A DNA stretch of 64,000 nucleotides from RHKX01 sp963823275 (GCA_963823275.1 CAWGKW010000002.1:1240001-1304000), one strand, 5' to 3'. Positions 44,957 to 54,056 are shown, numbered from the stretch's first letter. The notes: generated by a model not told the origin, from the sequence alone. Numbers and translations are program-made.

Positions 44957-46118
44957 TCAGCTCGGCACACGGCCGAGGATGTCGGAGAGCTCGGCGACGA
45001 CCCGATCGATCGAGGCCTCGGGCAACCCCGGGTAGAACGGCAGGGCCAGGGAGCGACGTGAGAAGTCCTCGGCGACGGGCAACTGGCCCTCCCGGATGCC
45101 GAACTTATCGCGGTAGAACCCGAACAGGTGAATACACGGCAGATAGGGGCGGGCGTCGATCCCTCGACGGTCGAGCTCGGCGATCACCCCGTCGCGATCG
45201 ACCGCCTTCGGCAGCCGCAGGATGTAGACGAACCAGCTGCGGCGCTCGGCCCCTCGGTCGGCCAGCGGCAGGATCAGGTCGTCGGGGTCGCCGGCGCCCG
45301 GCTCAGCCGCCTCGATCGCGGCAAACCGGGCGGAGTAGTCGGCGGCGATGGCGGCTCGGGACTCGAGCATCGCGTCGAGACGCTCGAGCTGCGCGATCCC
45401 GAGCGCCGCCTGGATGTCGGTCAACCGGTAGTTGAACCCGAGTCGCTCGTGGTCCATGAACTTCATCCCCGGGGCCCGGCCCTGATTCCGCTCGCTGCGA
45501 GCGATCGCGGCCGCCTCGGGGCCACCGGCCACCAACATGCCCCCCTCACCCGTCGTCATCTGCTTGTTGGCGTAGAAGGCAAAGACGGAGGGGTTGCCGC
45601 GTGTGCCGGCCTGGCGGCCGTCGGAGTACACGGTGCCGAGAGCCTCGGCGGCGTCCTCGATCACGCCGAGCCCCTGCCGGGCGGCGATTCTCCTCGAGCT
45701 CTTCCATGGCAGCCGGAAAGCCGAAGATGTGGACCGGCAGGATGCCGACGGTGGCATCGCCGACCGCCGCCGCGAGGGCCGCGGGATCAACTGTCAGCGT
45801 GGCCGGATCGACGTCGCAGAACACCGGCGAGGCGTCCTCGAACAGCAGGCAGTTGGACGACGCGATGAAGCTGAGCGGCGTGGTGATCACCTCATCGCCG
45901 GCGCCCCAGCCGAGCTCGCGCACGGCCAGGTGCAGCGCGGCGGTCCCGCTCGAGACCGCGACGGCAGACTCCGCTTCAACGCCGATGCGGGCTGCGAAGT
46001 CAGCCTCGAATCTCGGCAGCATGGGTCCGAGCGAGAGCATCCCCGACCGCAGCACCTCGAGCACCAACTCCTCCTCACGGGACCCCAGGACCGGCCGGGC
46101 GAGCGGGATGCGATCCAC
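44957..46118 (-). CDS. DegT/DnrJ/EryC1/StrS-family aminotransferase, one frameshift
   Basis: The GTG at 46118 gives VDRIPLARPVLGSREEELVL, and the PLP fold continues with AVSSGTAALHLAVRELGWG and EVITTPLSFIASSNCLLFEDASPVF. The frame is lost near 45690 (AAGAGAATCG; deleting one A restores EEIAARQGLGVIEDAAEALG). The second half has the PLP Lys in FAFYANKQMTTGEGGM and FNYRLTDIQAALGIAQL. Length fits one inserted base. Members usually aminate sugar nucleotides. Its place between cimA and argH is unexplained. Confidence 0.82.
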
Positions 46119-46120
46119 GC

Positions 46121-47701
46121 TTACCGCGCTTCCCGGATCGGCTGGAACGCATACTCGAGCGAGTCGACAAGCGCCTCCCACGAAGCTTCGATCACGTTCT
46201 CGGATACGCCCAGCGAACTCCATGAGCGTGACCCGTCGGAGGAGTCGAGCAGAACGCGGGTCACCGAAGCGGTGCCGTGGTGCTCGTCGAGGATCCTGAC
46301 CTTGAAGTTGGTCAACTCGACCTCGGCGACCTCCGGGTGCCGCTCGGTGATCGCCGCCCGCAGCGCCCGATCGAGGGCGTTGACGGGACCGTTGCCCTCG
46401 GCGGTGCGGATGTAGCGCTCCTCGCCGATCCAGAGCTTGATCGTTGCCTCGGTCTCGACCAGGCCGTCGGCCCGCTTCTCGGTCACGACCCGGAAGCTCT
46501 CCAGCCGGAACAGGGGCTCGTAGCTGCCTCCCTCGTGACGCAGGAGCAGCTCGAACGACGCATCGGCCGCCTCGTATGAGTAGCCACGATGCTCGCGCTC
46601 CTTGATCTTCTCGATCGAGCGCCGCACGGCATCGTCGTCCAGCTCGATTCCGGCGCGCGCGGCGCGCGCAACCACCGACCCGCGGCCGGCGAGCTCGGAG
46701 ATCAGAATGTCGCGGTTGTTGCCGACCGCGTGAGGGTCCATGTGCTCGAACGTCCTTGCGTCCGCCTCGACCCCCGCCGCGTGCATTCCCCCCTTGTGAG
46801 CAAACGCGTTTCGGCCCACGTAGGGCTGAGAGGGATCGGGGGCCAGGTTGCAGATCTCGTCGACCAGATGGGCGGTCTCCGTGAGCAGCTCGAGGCGCTC
46901 GGACTCGACGCATCCGTAGCCCATCTTCAGCTGCAGGGCCGGCAGGATCGAGACCAGATTGGCGTTTCCGGTCCGCTCTCCGTATCCGTTCATCGTGCCC
47001 TGAACGAGGGTCGCGCCGGCCCGCACCGCCGCCAGCGAGTTGGCGACGCCGCACTCGGCGTCGTTGTGGGTGTGAATGCCGACGCTCGCCGTTGCTCCCC
47101 ACTCCGCCAGGGCGGCGACGGCGGCAGAGGTCGCTTCCTCGATCTGGTGCGGGAGGCTGGAGCCGTTCGTGTCGCAGAGGGTCACGTTCTCGGCTCCGGC
47201 GTCGACGGCGGCGTGGAGACATTCGATCGCGTAGTCCGGATCGGCGCGCCAGCCGTCGAAGAAGTGCTCGGGGTCGTAGATCACGCGCTTGCCTGCCTCC
47301 GCGCAGAAACGAACCGAGTCCGCGATCATCGCCAGGTTCTCCTGACGCGAGACCTTGGTCACCTTGTCCAGATGCAGCGACCACGTCTTGCCGACCAGCG
47401 TGACCACCGGGGCGAAGCAGCCGACGAGCGCCCCGAGGCCGGGATCGTCGGCCGCTTCCCGGTCTCGCCGTCGGGTCATGCCGAACGCGCAGATCGTCGC
47501 CTGCTCGAGCGGCACGGTCTTCAGGAGCTCGAACAACTCCAGGTCCTTCGGGTTGGAGTCGGGGAACCCGGCCTCGATGAACTGGATTCCGAGGCGATCG
47601 AGCGCCTCGACGACCCGGACCTTCTCAGGGGCCGACAGCGACATGCCCTGTCCCTGCATGCCGTCGCGCAGGGTGGTGTCGTAAAGCTGAACCTCGCTCA
47701 A
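46121..47701 (-). CDS. cimA: Citramalate synthase (CimA type)
   Basis: The 526-aa enzyme condenses pyruvate and acetyl-CoA to (R)-citramalate, the threonine-independent route to isoleucine. It opens with LSEVQLYDTTLRDGMQGQGM, where LeuA has DGEQSPG, and shows IEAGFPDSNPKDLELF, the metal site GIHTHNDAECGVANSLAAV, and GRNAFAHKGGMHAAGV. The C-terminal regulatory domain is present. The TTG at 47701 is chosen because AGAAGGA lies nine bases upstream. It is two bases from the DegT gene. A homocitrate role is less likely. Confidence 0.9.
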   Translation of the reverse strand: MSEVQLYDTTLRDGMQGQGMSLSAPEKVRVVEALDRLGIQFIEAGFPDSNPKDLELFELLKTVPLEQATICAFGMTRRRDREAADDPGLGALVGCFAPVVTLVGKTWSLHLDKVTKVSRQENLAMIADSVRFCAEAGKRVIYDPEHFFDGWRADPDYAIECLHAAVDAGAENVTLCDTNGSSLPHQIEEATSAAVAALAEWGATASVGIHTHNDAECGVANSLAAVRAGATLVQGTMNGYGERTGNANLVSILPALQLKMGYGCVESERLELLTETAHLVDEICNLAPDPSQPYVGRNAFAHKGGMHAAGVEADARTFEHMDPHAVGNNRDILISELAGRGSVVARAARAGIELDDDAVRRSIEKIKEREHRGYSYEAADASFELLLRHEGGSYEPLFRLESFRVVTEKRADGLVETEATIKLWIGEERYIRTAEGNGPVNALDRALRAAITERHPEVAEVELTNFKVRILDEHHGTASVTRVLLDSSDGSRSWSSLGVSENVIEASWEALVDSLEYAFQPIREAR

Positions 47702-47730
47702 GGGAATGGATCCTTCTCGTTGGTCGGTAC

Positions 47731-47838
47731 CCGGTGACCGGTCAGTGATCGGAGCCGGCACCGATCGATTACGGCGCCGGTCCACTGCTCTCCTGCCTCG
47801 ACGGCAGGGCTCCGCGACCGCTAGGCGGCTGCGGAGCC
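47731..47838 (-). promoter_or_regulatory. Tandem hairpins in the cimA leader
   Basis: The 187-base gap between ilvE and cimA folds, on the minus strand, into three consecutive stems: GGCTCCGC/GCGGAGCC (47808-47838), CCTGCC/GGCAGG (47792-47808), and CCGGCGCCG/CGGTGCCGG (47755-47780). A short palindrome CCGGTGACCGG follows (47731-47741). A 22-codon frame starting in a TGATG overlap with the ilvE stop ends with TAG in the loop of the first stem. Attenuation or RNA processing is possible; no T-box motif was seen. Confidence 0.45.
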
Positions 47839-47888
47839 GATAATTCGGCGGCGTGCCGGCGTCGGCACGGTTTCGGGCGCGAATCGCA

Positions 47889-48818
47889 TCAGGAGACGAC
47901 CTTACTCGGTTCGTCCACCGGATCCAACCATTCCGCGTACTCGGGAGCGCGACCGTGCAGGGCATCGTCGAACTTGGCGGCGATCACCTTGGTGATCTCA
48001 CCGGGCGCCTTGATCGGGTGGTCGTCGATCTCGCGCACCGGCACGAGTTCGGCTGCCGTCCCGGTGAGGAAGATCTCCTCCGCCAGGTACAGCTCGGACC
48101 GCCCGATGTCGCGCTCGACCACGCGGTAGCCCAGGTCCTCGGCGATCTGGATCACCGAGCGCCGGTTGACCCCGTCGAGGATCGCAGCCGTATGTGGTGG
48201 GGTCAGGATCTCCCCCTCGCGAACGACGAAGATGTTCTCCCCGGACCCCTCGCAGACCATCCCGCGCTGGTCGAGCAGGATCGCCTCCTCGTAGCCCGCA
48301 TTGTGGGCCTCGGTCTTCGCCAGGATCGAGTTCAGGTACTGGCCCGACGCCTTGGCGTGGGGGATCAGCCCGTCGGCGGAGATCCGGCGCCACGACGAGA
48401 CCTTCGCCGTGATGCCGCTCTGCTTGCCCTCCTCACCCAGGTAGGCGCCCCACGGCCAGGTTGCGATCGTCACCTCGACCGGTGAGTTGGCGAACAACCC
48501 CATCTCCCCGTAGCCCCGAAACGCGATCGGCCGGATGTAGCAGGAGGCGAGGCCGTTGCGACGGATCAACTCGTTCGTCGCCGAGCGCATTTCCTCGATC
48601 CCGTAGGGCATCGGGAGGTAGTAGAGCTCCGCGGATTTGAGCAGTCGGGAGAGGTGGTCGCGATGGCGGAACACCGCGGTCCCGGTCTCGGTCTCGTACG
48701 CGCGGATGCCCTCGAATACACCGGTTCCGTAGTGGAGGCCGTGGCTGAGCACGTGGACCTTGGCGTCGTCCCAGGCGACGAACTCACCGTTCATCCAGAT
48801 CGTCTCAGCCTTTTCCAC
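47889..48818 (-). CDS. ilvE: Branched-chain amino acid aminotransferase
   Basis: The 309-aa fold type IV PLP enzyme does the final step of Leu, Ile and Val synthesis. It has WMNGEFVAWDDAKVHVLSHGLHYGTGVFEGIRAY, YIRPIAFRGYGEMG, the PLP Lys in IPHAKASGQYLNSILAK, and EAILLDQRGMVCEGSGENIFVVR, all typical of bacterial BCAT. It lies between leuB and cimA, 64 bases after leuB with a GAGGATCA-type ribosome site. Confidence 0.95.
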   Translation of the reverse strand: MEKAETIWMNGEFVAWDDAKVHVLSHGLHYGTGVFEGIRAYETETGTAVFRHRDHLSRLLKSAELYYLPMPYGIEEMRSATNELIRRNGLASCYIRPIAFRGYGEMGLFANSPVEVTIATWPWGAYLGEEGKQSGITAKVSSWRRISADGLIPHAKASGQYLNSILAKTEAHNAGYEEAILLDQRGMVCEGSGENIFVVREGEILTPPHTAAILDGVNRRSVIQIAEDLGYRVVERDIGRSELYLAEEIFLTGTAAELVPVREIDDHPIKAPGEITKVIAAKFDDALHGRAPEYAEWLDPVDEPSKVVS

Positions 48819-48882
48819 GTGATCCTCCTTTGCTTGCGTCGCGAGGGGCGATTATTGCGGATGAGGTCGCGGCTGTCGAAGC

Positions 48883-49963
48883 TCAGAGCGCCGAGATCAC
48901 GGCTTCGGTCATCTCCACCGTCCCAACCTGCCGCTCGTCGCCGGCGCCCGTGAACAGGTCGGCGGTGCGCAAGCCCCCGCCGAGCGCCCGCTCGACCGCG
49001 GCCTCGATCCGATCGGCCCCGGCGCCGTCGGCGAGGCCGTGTCGCAACATCATGGCGACCGACAGGAACGTCGCGAGCGGGTTCGCGATGCCCTGTCCGG
49101 CGATGTCGGGGGCGGATCCGTGAACCGGCTCGAAGACACCGGGGCCGTCGTCGCCGAGGCTCGCGGACGGCAGCATCCCGAGCGATCCGGTGATCATCGC
49201 CGCCTCGTCGCTGAGGATGTCACCGAACATGTTCTCGGTCACGATCACGTCGAATTGAGAGGGGTCGGAGACCAGTTGCATGGCCGCGTTGTCGACCAGC
49301 AGGTGGTCCAGCTCGACATTCGGATAGTCGCCGGCGAGATCGCTCACCACCTCACGCCACAGACGCGAGGTCTCCAGCACGTTCGCCTTGTCGACCGAGG
49401 TGACGCGCCCACCGCCACCCTCGCCGGCGCGGCGGCCGGCGGCCTCGAATGCGGTTCGGGCGATCCGCGCCACCTCCGCGCCGGGTGTAGACGCACTCGT
49501 CGAGGGCCGAATCCGGCTGCCTGTCCTTTCTGCCGAAGTAGATGCCCCCCGTGAGCTCGCGCACGACCAGCAGATCGGTTCCCTCGATCCGCTCGCGACG
49601 CAGGGGGCTCGCTTCGATCAATGCCGCCAGCGGCTTGACCGGTCGCAGGTTGGCGTACAGCCCGAGGCCCTTGCGCAGGCCCAGCAGCCCCTGCTCGGGA
49701 CGCGGAGCGCCGGGGTCGGTCGTATCCCACCTCGGACCACCGACCGCGCCGAGCAGCACCGCGTCGGCGGCCCTGCACGCTTCGAGCGCCGCGTCGGTCA
49801 GAGGGCTCCCGAGCTCGTCGATGGAGATCCCCCCGATCAGCTGCTCGTCGTATGTGAAGGCCCCGAGCCGATCGAGGAGCAGCCGCGCGGCGGCGACGAT
49901 CTCGGGACCGATCCCGTCGCCCGCCAGAACGGCGATCCTCGGAGTTCTTGCTCGTTGGCCCAT
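48883..49963 (-). CDS. leuB: 3-isopropylmalate dehydrogenase, one frameshift
   Basis: The enzyme oxidatively decarboxylates 3-isopropylmalate. The first half (ATG at 49963) has RIAVLAGDGIGPEIV, VLLGAVGGPRWD, LRKGLGLYANLRPVK and LVVRELTGGIYFG. The frame is lost near 49477-49484 after DECVYTR. The next frame continues VARIARTAFEAAGRR, VTSVDKANVLETSRLWREVV, VDNAAMQLV, DVIVTENMFGDILSDEAAMI and GVFEPVHGSAPDIAGQGIANP. One extra base explains it; length is 1,081. All catalytic residues (Arg, Tyr, Lys, Asp) are kept, so a consensus error is likely. Confidence 0.9.
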
Positions 49964-50070
49964 CGCGCTCGCGGCACCGTATCGCTTACGGCTACCCCGC
50001 CGGTTAGGCTGCGGCGACCCGGCTCGGGTTTCAGGTCGGATTCGTCCCAGGACCCCAATGGAGGAAGAGA

Positions 50071-50466
50071 ATGAGGAAGAACGCATGGATTCTGCTGGTG
50101 GTGGGCGTGCTCGCCGTCGGCGTGCTCGCTGCCGGTTGTGGCGGCAGCGACGATACGAGCACCACGGATGTGACCGTCGAGGACTCCGACGCGTCGACCA
50201 CCGTCTCAGGAGATGAGACGAGCATGTCGACCGACGACTCCTCGGGCAGCGCCAGCGCCGATGACGTCTACAACGCATGCATCGACGCGATCTCGGGCAC
50301 TCCGGCCGAGGCCGCCGGGGAAACGGCATGCGCGCAGGCACGCGATGCCTTCGAGCAGTGCGCCACCCAGGCCGAAAGCGCCGGTGGCGACGCAGGTCAG
50401 ACCGCGCTCGGCATCTGCCAGCAGGCAGCCGATCAGGCCGTCAAGTCCCTGCAGGCAGCGGGCTAG
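50071..50466 (+). CDS. Small putative lipoprotein with a four-cysteine domain
   Basis: The 131-aa product has a lipoprotein signal with lipobox LAAGC (VGVLAVGVLAAGCGGSDD). A Ser/Thr/Asp-rich linker follows. The C-terminal 60 residues hold four Cys (NACIDAIS, ETACAQARD, EQCATQAE, LGICQQAAD), which may form two disulfides in a helical bundle. It has a good GGAGGAAGAG ribosome site. It is divergent from leuB and is followed by a strong terminator. Function unknown. Confidence 0.8.
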   Translation: MRKNAWILLVVGVLAVGVLAAGCGGSDDTSTTDVTVEDSDASTTVSGDETSMSTDDSSGSASADDVYNACIDAISGTPAEAAGETACAQARDAFEQCATQAESAGGDAGQTALGICQQAADQAVKSLQAAG

Positions 50467-50471
50467 GCCGG

Positions 50472-50547
50472 CTCGGTCGACGAGTTCAGTCGACCGAGTG
50501 GATTGGGGCGGCCCCGGTTTCGTCAGGAAGCCGGGGCCGCCCTTTTT
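50472..50547 (+). terminator. Double-hairpin intrinsic terminator
   Basis: A first stem CTCGGTCGA/TCGACCGAG (50472-50498) is followed by an 11-bp stem GGCGGCCCCGG/CCGGGGCCGCC (50507-50541) and CTTTTT. This is a strong terminator for the lipoprotein gene. Its second stem overlaps the end of the methyltransferase gene on the other strand. Confidence 0.85.
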
Positions 50548-51286
50548 CGCGCCGAGATGTTCAGACGCACGTAGTCGAGCTCGGGGTCCCCTCCCAGCCG
50601 CTCCATGACCGCATCGAGGAACTCGGCGCGGCGGTCCGCCGGCAACAGATCCAGGTGGGGCCCCAGGCAGGCGGTGCGAATGAACTCCCGCGCCTCGGGT
50701 GGATGCACCGGGCGCGGAACGAGGCCGCACTCGACCTCGTCGAAGCCATGCGTGGCGAGGAGGGTGCTCGTCTCGTCGGGGCCGGGGAAGTTGTGCGGCT
50801 CGAAGTCCGCCGGCAGATCGGCGAAGCGACCCTCGGCCGCCACCTCGTGAACCGTCGCGTAGAACCGGGCGACGTTGCCCTCGCCGCCGCACTGGGCCTC
50901 CAGCCGTCCGCCGGGCCTGAGCACGTCTGAGAGCGAAGCGAACAGGCGGTCATGTTCGAGGATCCAATGGAAGACCGCGTTACTGAAGACGGCGTCGACG
51001 GCGTCGTCCACCTCCAGGTCCGTCAGGTCGGCGTGAATCAACGTGGTCCGATCTGGATCCAGGACCGTGCGCGCCTCGGAGACCATCGCCGCCGAGCCGT
51101 CGACGGCGACGACTCGGCCGTGAGGGAGCCGGTCGAGCAGCATCTGGGTCACGCGGCCGCTGCCGCAGCCGGCGTCGAGGACGGTCTCGCCCCCCTCAGA
51201 GCCAACCGGTCGATGACGGCGGCGGCCCACTCCTGCTGGGGCTTCGAAACGCGATCGTAGGTGCCGGCGTCCCAGTCCCTGCTCAC
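50523..51286 (-). CDS. Trans-aconitate methyltransferase-like class I SAM methyltransferase, one frameshift
   Basis: The GTG at 51286 gives SRDWDAGTYDRVSKPQQEWA, then AVIDRLALRG, until a run of six C/G at 51190-51195. One base more restores ETVLDAGCGSGRVTQMLLDRLP (SAM motif I), VVAVDGSAAMV and VFSNAVFHWILEHDRLFASL, a pattern of Tam-type enzymes. The C-terminus runs to 50523. The start overlaps the leuD stop by four bases (GTGA), so it belongs to the leuC-leuD operon. Substrate could be trans-aconitate or a related isopropylmalate-pathway acid; this is inference. Confidence 0.83.
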
Positions 51287-51843
51287 AGCGACGTGGTCGC
51301 CGCGCCCACGGCCGGATGGGATTCCTCGTAGGAGTCGATGGCGTCGACCGACTGCAGGGTCACCGAGATCTCGTCGTGGCCGCCGAGCAGCCTGTGTTTG
51401 ATCTCCTCCTCGATCTCGAATCGGATCACGCCGCCGGCGTAGTCGACGGTCTGATCGTCGAGGTCGATCCGGACCATGCCGGCCTCGGCGATCCCCCGGC
51501 AATGCTCACGGGAGAGCACGACCGGAAGGAACCCGTTCTTGGTCGAGTTCGAGTAGAAGATGTCCGAGAACGACGGCGCGATCACGGCCCGGAATCCGTA
51601 GTCGGTCAGGGCCCAGACGGCATGCTCGCGCGAGGAGCCCGAGCCGAAGTTCGGGCCCGAGACCAGAACCGGGTTCGGCTCGAGCTCGATCTCACCGTCG
51701 CGGATCCAGTCGTAGAACACGAACTCGCCGAAACCCGTCCGCTCGATCCGCTTCAGGAACTGCTTGGGGATTATCTGGTCGGTATCGACGTCGGATCGGT
51801 CCAGGAACGTGACCCTCCCCTCGATGACCTCCACGGGATTCAT
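51283..51843 (-). CDS. leuD: 3-isopropylmalate dehydratase small subunit
   Basis: The 186-aa swivel domain pairs with LeuC in isomerising 2- to 3-isopropylmalate. Motifs are DVDTDQIIPKQFLKRIERTGF, GPNFGSGSSREHAVWALTDYGFRAVIAPSFSDIFYSNSTKNG and LPVVL. This form (VTFLDRSDVDTDQIIP) is typical of bacterial LeuD. It overlaps leuC by four bases upstream and the methyltransferase downstream. It is intact. Confidence 0.95.
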   Translation of the reverse strand: MNPVEVIEGRVTFLDRSDVDTDQIIPKQFLKRIERTGFGEFVFYDWIRDGEIELEPNPVLVSGPNFGSGSSREHAVWALTDYGFRAVIAPSFSDIFYSNSTKNGFLPVVLSREHCRGIAEAGMVRIDLDDQTVDYAGGVIRFEIEEEIKHRLLGGHDEISVTLQSVDAIDSYEESHPAVGAATTSL

Positions 51844-53260
51844 GAGTTACCTCCATCGCTCGTCTCGGCTTGCTGCCATTCTCGGATATCGACGAAATGA
51901 CCCTCGATCGCCGCCGCTGCGGCCATTCGCGGGCTGACCAGGTGGGTTCTGCCCCCCTTGCCCTGCCGCCCCTCGAAGTTACGGTTCGAGGTCGACGCGC
52001 AGCGCTCACCCTCGATCAGGATGTCGGGGTTCATTCCCAGACACATCGAACAGCCGGAGGCGCGCCACTCGAAGCCGGCGCCGCGGAAGATCTCGTGCAG
52101 GCCCTCCTCCTCGGCGTGCGCGACGCACCTGCTCGGAGCCGGGCACGACCATCGCGCGAACCGTCGACGCCACCTGCGACCCTCGACCATCGAGGCGGCG
52201 GCACGCAGGTCCTCGATCCGGGAGTTCGTGCAGGATCCGATGAACACGCGATCGAGGGCGATCTCGGTGATCGGCGTCCCCGGCTCGAGCGCCATGTAGG
52301 TCAGCGCCCGCTCGGCGGTCTCACCGTCGACCGGACCCTCGAGGGTCGACGGGTCGGGCACGCGCGACGCGACCTCGGTCACCATCCCCGGATTCGTGCC
52401 CCAGGTCACCATCGGCGAGAGCGTCGAGGCGTCGATGTCGATCTCGGTGTCGAACTCCGCACCCTCGTCGGATGCGGAGCCCGCGCCAGTCGGCGACGGC
52501 CGCATCGTAGATCGGCGGGCGCGCCCGGTCGGGCCCGGACGTAGTCGAACGTGGTCTCGTCGGGGGCGATCATGCCGGCGCGGCCGCCGCCCTCGATGGT
52601 CATGTTGCACATCGTCATCCGCCCCTCCATCGAGAGGCCGCGAACGGTCTCGCCGGCGAACTCGACCACGTAGCCGACCATGCCACCGGTTCCCAGGCGG
52701 CCGATCGTCGCCAGGATCATGTCCTTGGCGCTCACCCCTTCCGCAAGCTCCCCTGCGTAGTTGATCCGCATCGTCTTCGGGCGGCTCTGGACCAGCGTCT
52801 GGGTCGCGAGCACGTGCTCGACCTCGGACGTGCCGATCCCGAATGCGAGCGCGCCGAAGGCACCATGGGTGGCGGTGTGCGAATCGCCGCAGACGATCGT
52901 CATCCCGGGTTGGGTGATCCCGAGCTCCGGGCCGATCACGTGGACGATCCCACGGCGGTTCGAGCCCAGGGAATACAGCGGCACGCCGAACTCCTCGCAG
53001 TTCGCCTCCAGCGCCTCGACCTGCTTGCGGGAGAGCTCGTCGGCGATCATCCGCGCGACCGGCGTGTCGTCGGTGGGGACGTTGTGGTCCGCGGTGGCGA
53101 GGGTCCGGTCCGGTCTGCGCACCTTGCGACCGGCGAGGCGAAGCCCGTCGAAGGCCTGTGGAGAGGTGACCTCGTGGACGAGATGGAGGTCGATGTAGAT
53201 CAGGTTGTCGGCGACCTCGTGGCGCTGCCAGATCTTGTCGAACATCGTCTGTGGGGTCAT
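51840..53260 (-). CDS. leuC: 3-isopropylmalate dehydratase large subunit, with several frameshifts
   Basis: The [4Fe-4S] subunit begins at the ATG at 53260 (MTPQTMFDKIWQRHEV), six bases after GAGGAG. Good stretches are THGAFGALAFGIGTSEVEHVLATQ, DRVFIGSCTNSRIEDLRAA and GCSMCLGMNPD, which give the cluster Cys residues, and ASTSNRNFEGRQGKGGRTHLVSP. The frame is displaced at about 52520 and 52490 (natural reading IYDAAVADWRG in a third frame) and by two compensating indels near 52178 and 52125 (natural reading VASTVRAMVVPGSEQV). The net length change fits. Four errors in one gene argue for poor consensus. Confidence 0.88.
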
Positions 53261-53312
53261 CGTCGGCTCCTCGTGTGTCGGTGCGTTCATCGGTTGCCCA
53301 TCCCAGGTTCGG

Positions 53313-53852
53313 TCAGCTTCGTCGCAGCCCGGCGGCGATCACGGCCAGGATCTCGGCCTCCGCCGCATCGGGGTTGTGAAGGTGGTGGGGAAGATCGGCG
53401 TCGAAGGTGGCACTGTCACCGGAGCCGAGTGCGTGGACCTCGCCGTCGACGGTCAGCTCGACCGTTCCCGCGAGGACGACGACGGTCTCGCGGCTGCCGG
53501 GCTCGTGGATCGGCGGATCGCCCGCTCCTCCAGTTGACGCGCCTGCCGCGAGGCGGTGGCGAGAGACGTCGGCCCGCTGGCCGGGCAGCGGCGGCGTCAG
53601 TTCCTCGATCTCGTGACCCGGCCGGCTGCTGGTGCGGCCGCTGCCGCGGCGCACGACGACGACATGGCGGCTCTCGTCGATGCGCAGCAACTGGGAGAGG
53701 GTCAACTCGAGACCGTCGGCAATCCGGGCGGCAACCGCGAGGGTCGGGCTGCTCTCGCCGCGCTCGACCTGCGAGAGGGTCGCCGAGCCGACATCGCAGC
53801 GCTCGGACAGATCCCGCAACGACAGTCCCATCGCCTCCCGCAGGGCCTTCAC
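53313..53852 (-). CDS. XRE-family regulator with C-terminal cupin domain
   Basis: The 179-aa form starts at a GTG inside VKALREAMGLSLRDLSERCDVGSATLSQVERGESSPTLAVAARIADGL, a clear helix-turn-helix. A cupin domain follows (SRHRLAAG, SRETVVVLAGTVELTVDGEVHALGSGDSATFDADLPHHLHN), which senses a small ligand in related proteins. The true start may be further upstream: an ATG at 53950 would add MTSATADTRKSLSPRPPEVG if one more indel is allowed. It lies 52 bases before leuC, so it may control leuCD. Related proteins are PuuR/SutR-like. Confidence 0.85.
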   Translation of the reverse strand: MKALREAMGLSLRDLSERCDVGSATLSQVERGESSPTLAVAARIADGLELTLSQLLRIDESRHVVVVRRGSGRTSSRPGHEIEELTPPLPGQRADVSRHRLAAGASTGGAGDPPIHEPGSRETVVVLAGTVELTVDGEVHALGSGDSATFDADLPHHLHNPDAAEAEILAVIAAGLRRS

Positions 53853-54006
53853 GCGCTTGCCGACCTCGGCCGGATCGACCAGCGAACCACGCCGACCTCC
53901 GGGGGCCTGGGACTGAGGCTCTTGCGCGTGTCGGCGGTGGCTGAGGTCATGCTGGGCCCGGGATGAGCGCTCGTAGGTCGTTCGCTGGGCTCATCGGGCC
54001 TGTACG

Positions 54007-54038
54007 GTATCACATACAAACGTCCTGATTTCGGTCAA
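54007..54038 (-). promoter_or_regulatory. Promoter with dyad upstream of the XRE-cupin regulator
   Basis: TTGACC (54038-54033) is followed after 16 bases by TATGTG (54016-54011). The palindrome GTAT-CAC-ATAC (54007-54017) covers this -10 region, a plausible operator for autoregulation. The gap 53951-54152 otherwise holds only the hairpin repeat. Confidence 0.45.
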
Positions 54039-54056
54039 AGCCTCTCCAGCCCCGGT

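Noticed and set aside
46121..47701. cimA product as homocitrate synthase or a second LeuA.
   Set aside because: The motif DGMQGQGM, the overall length and the neighbours ilvE and leuB fit citramalate synthase better; the separate leuA is at 54.9 kb.
47702..47888. T-box riboswitch upstream of cimA.
   Set aside because: The conserved T-box sequence (TGGNACCGCG type) and specifier layout are missing. Only simple stems are seen.
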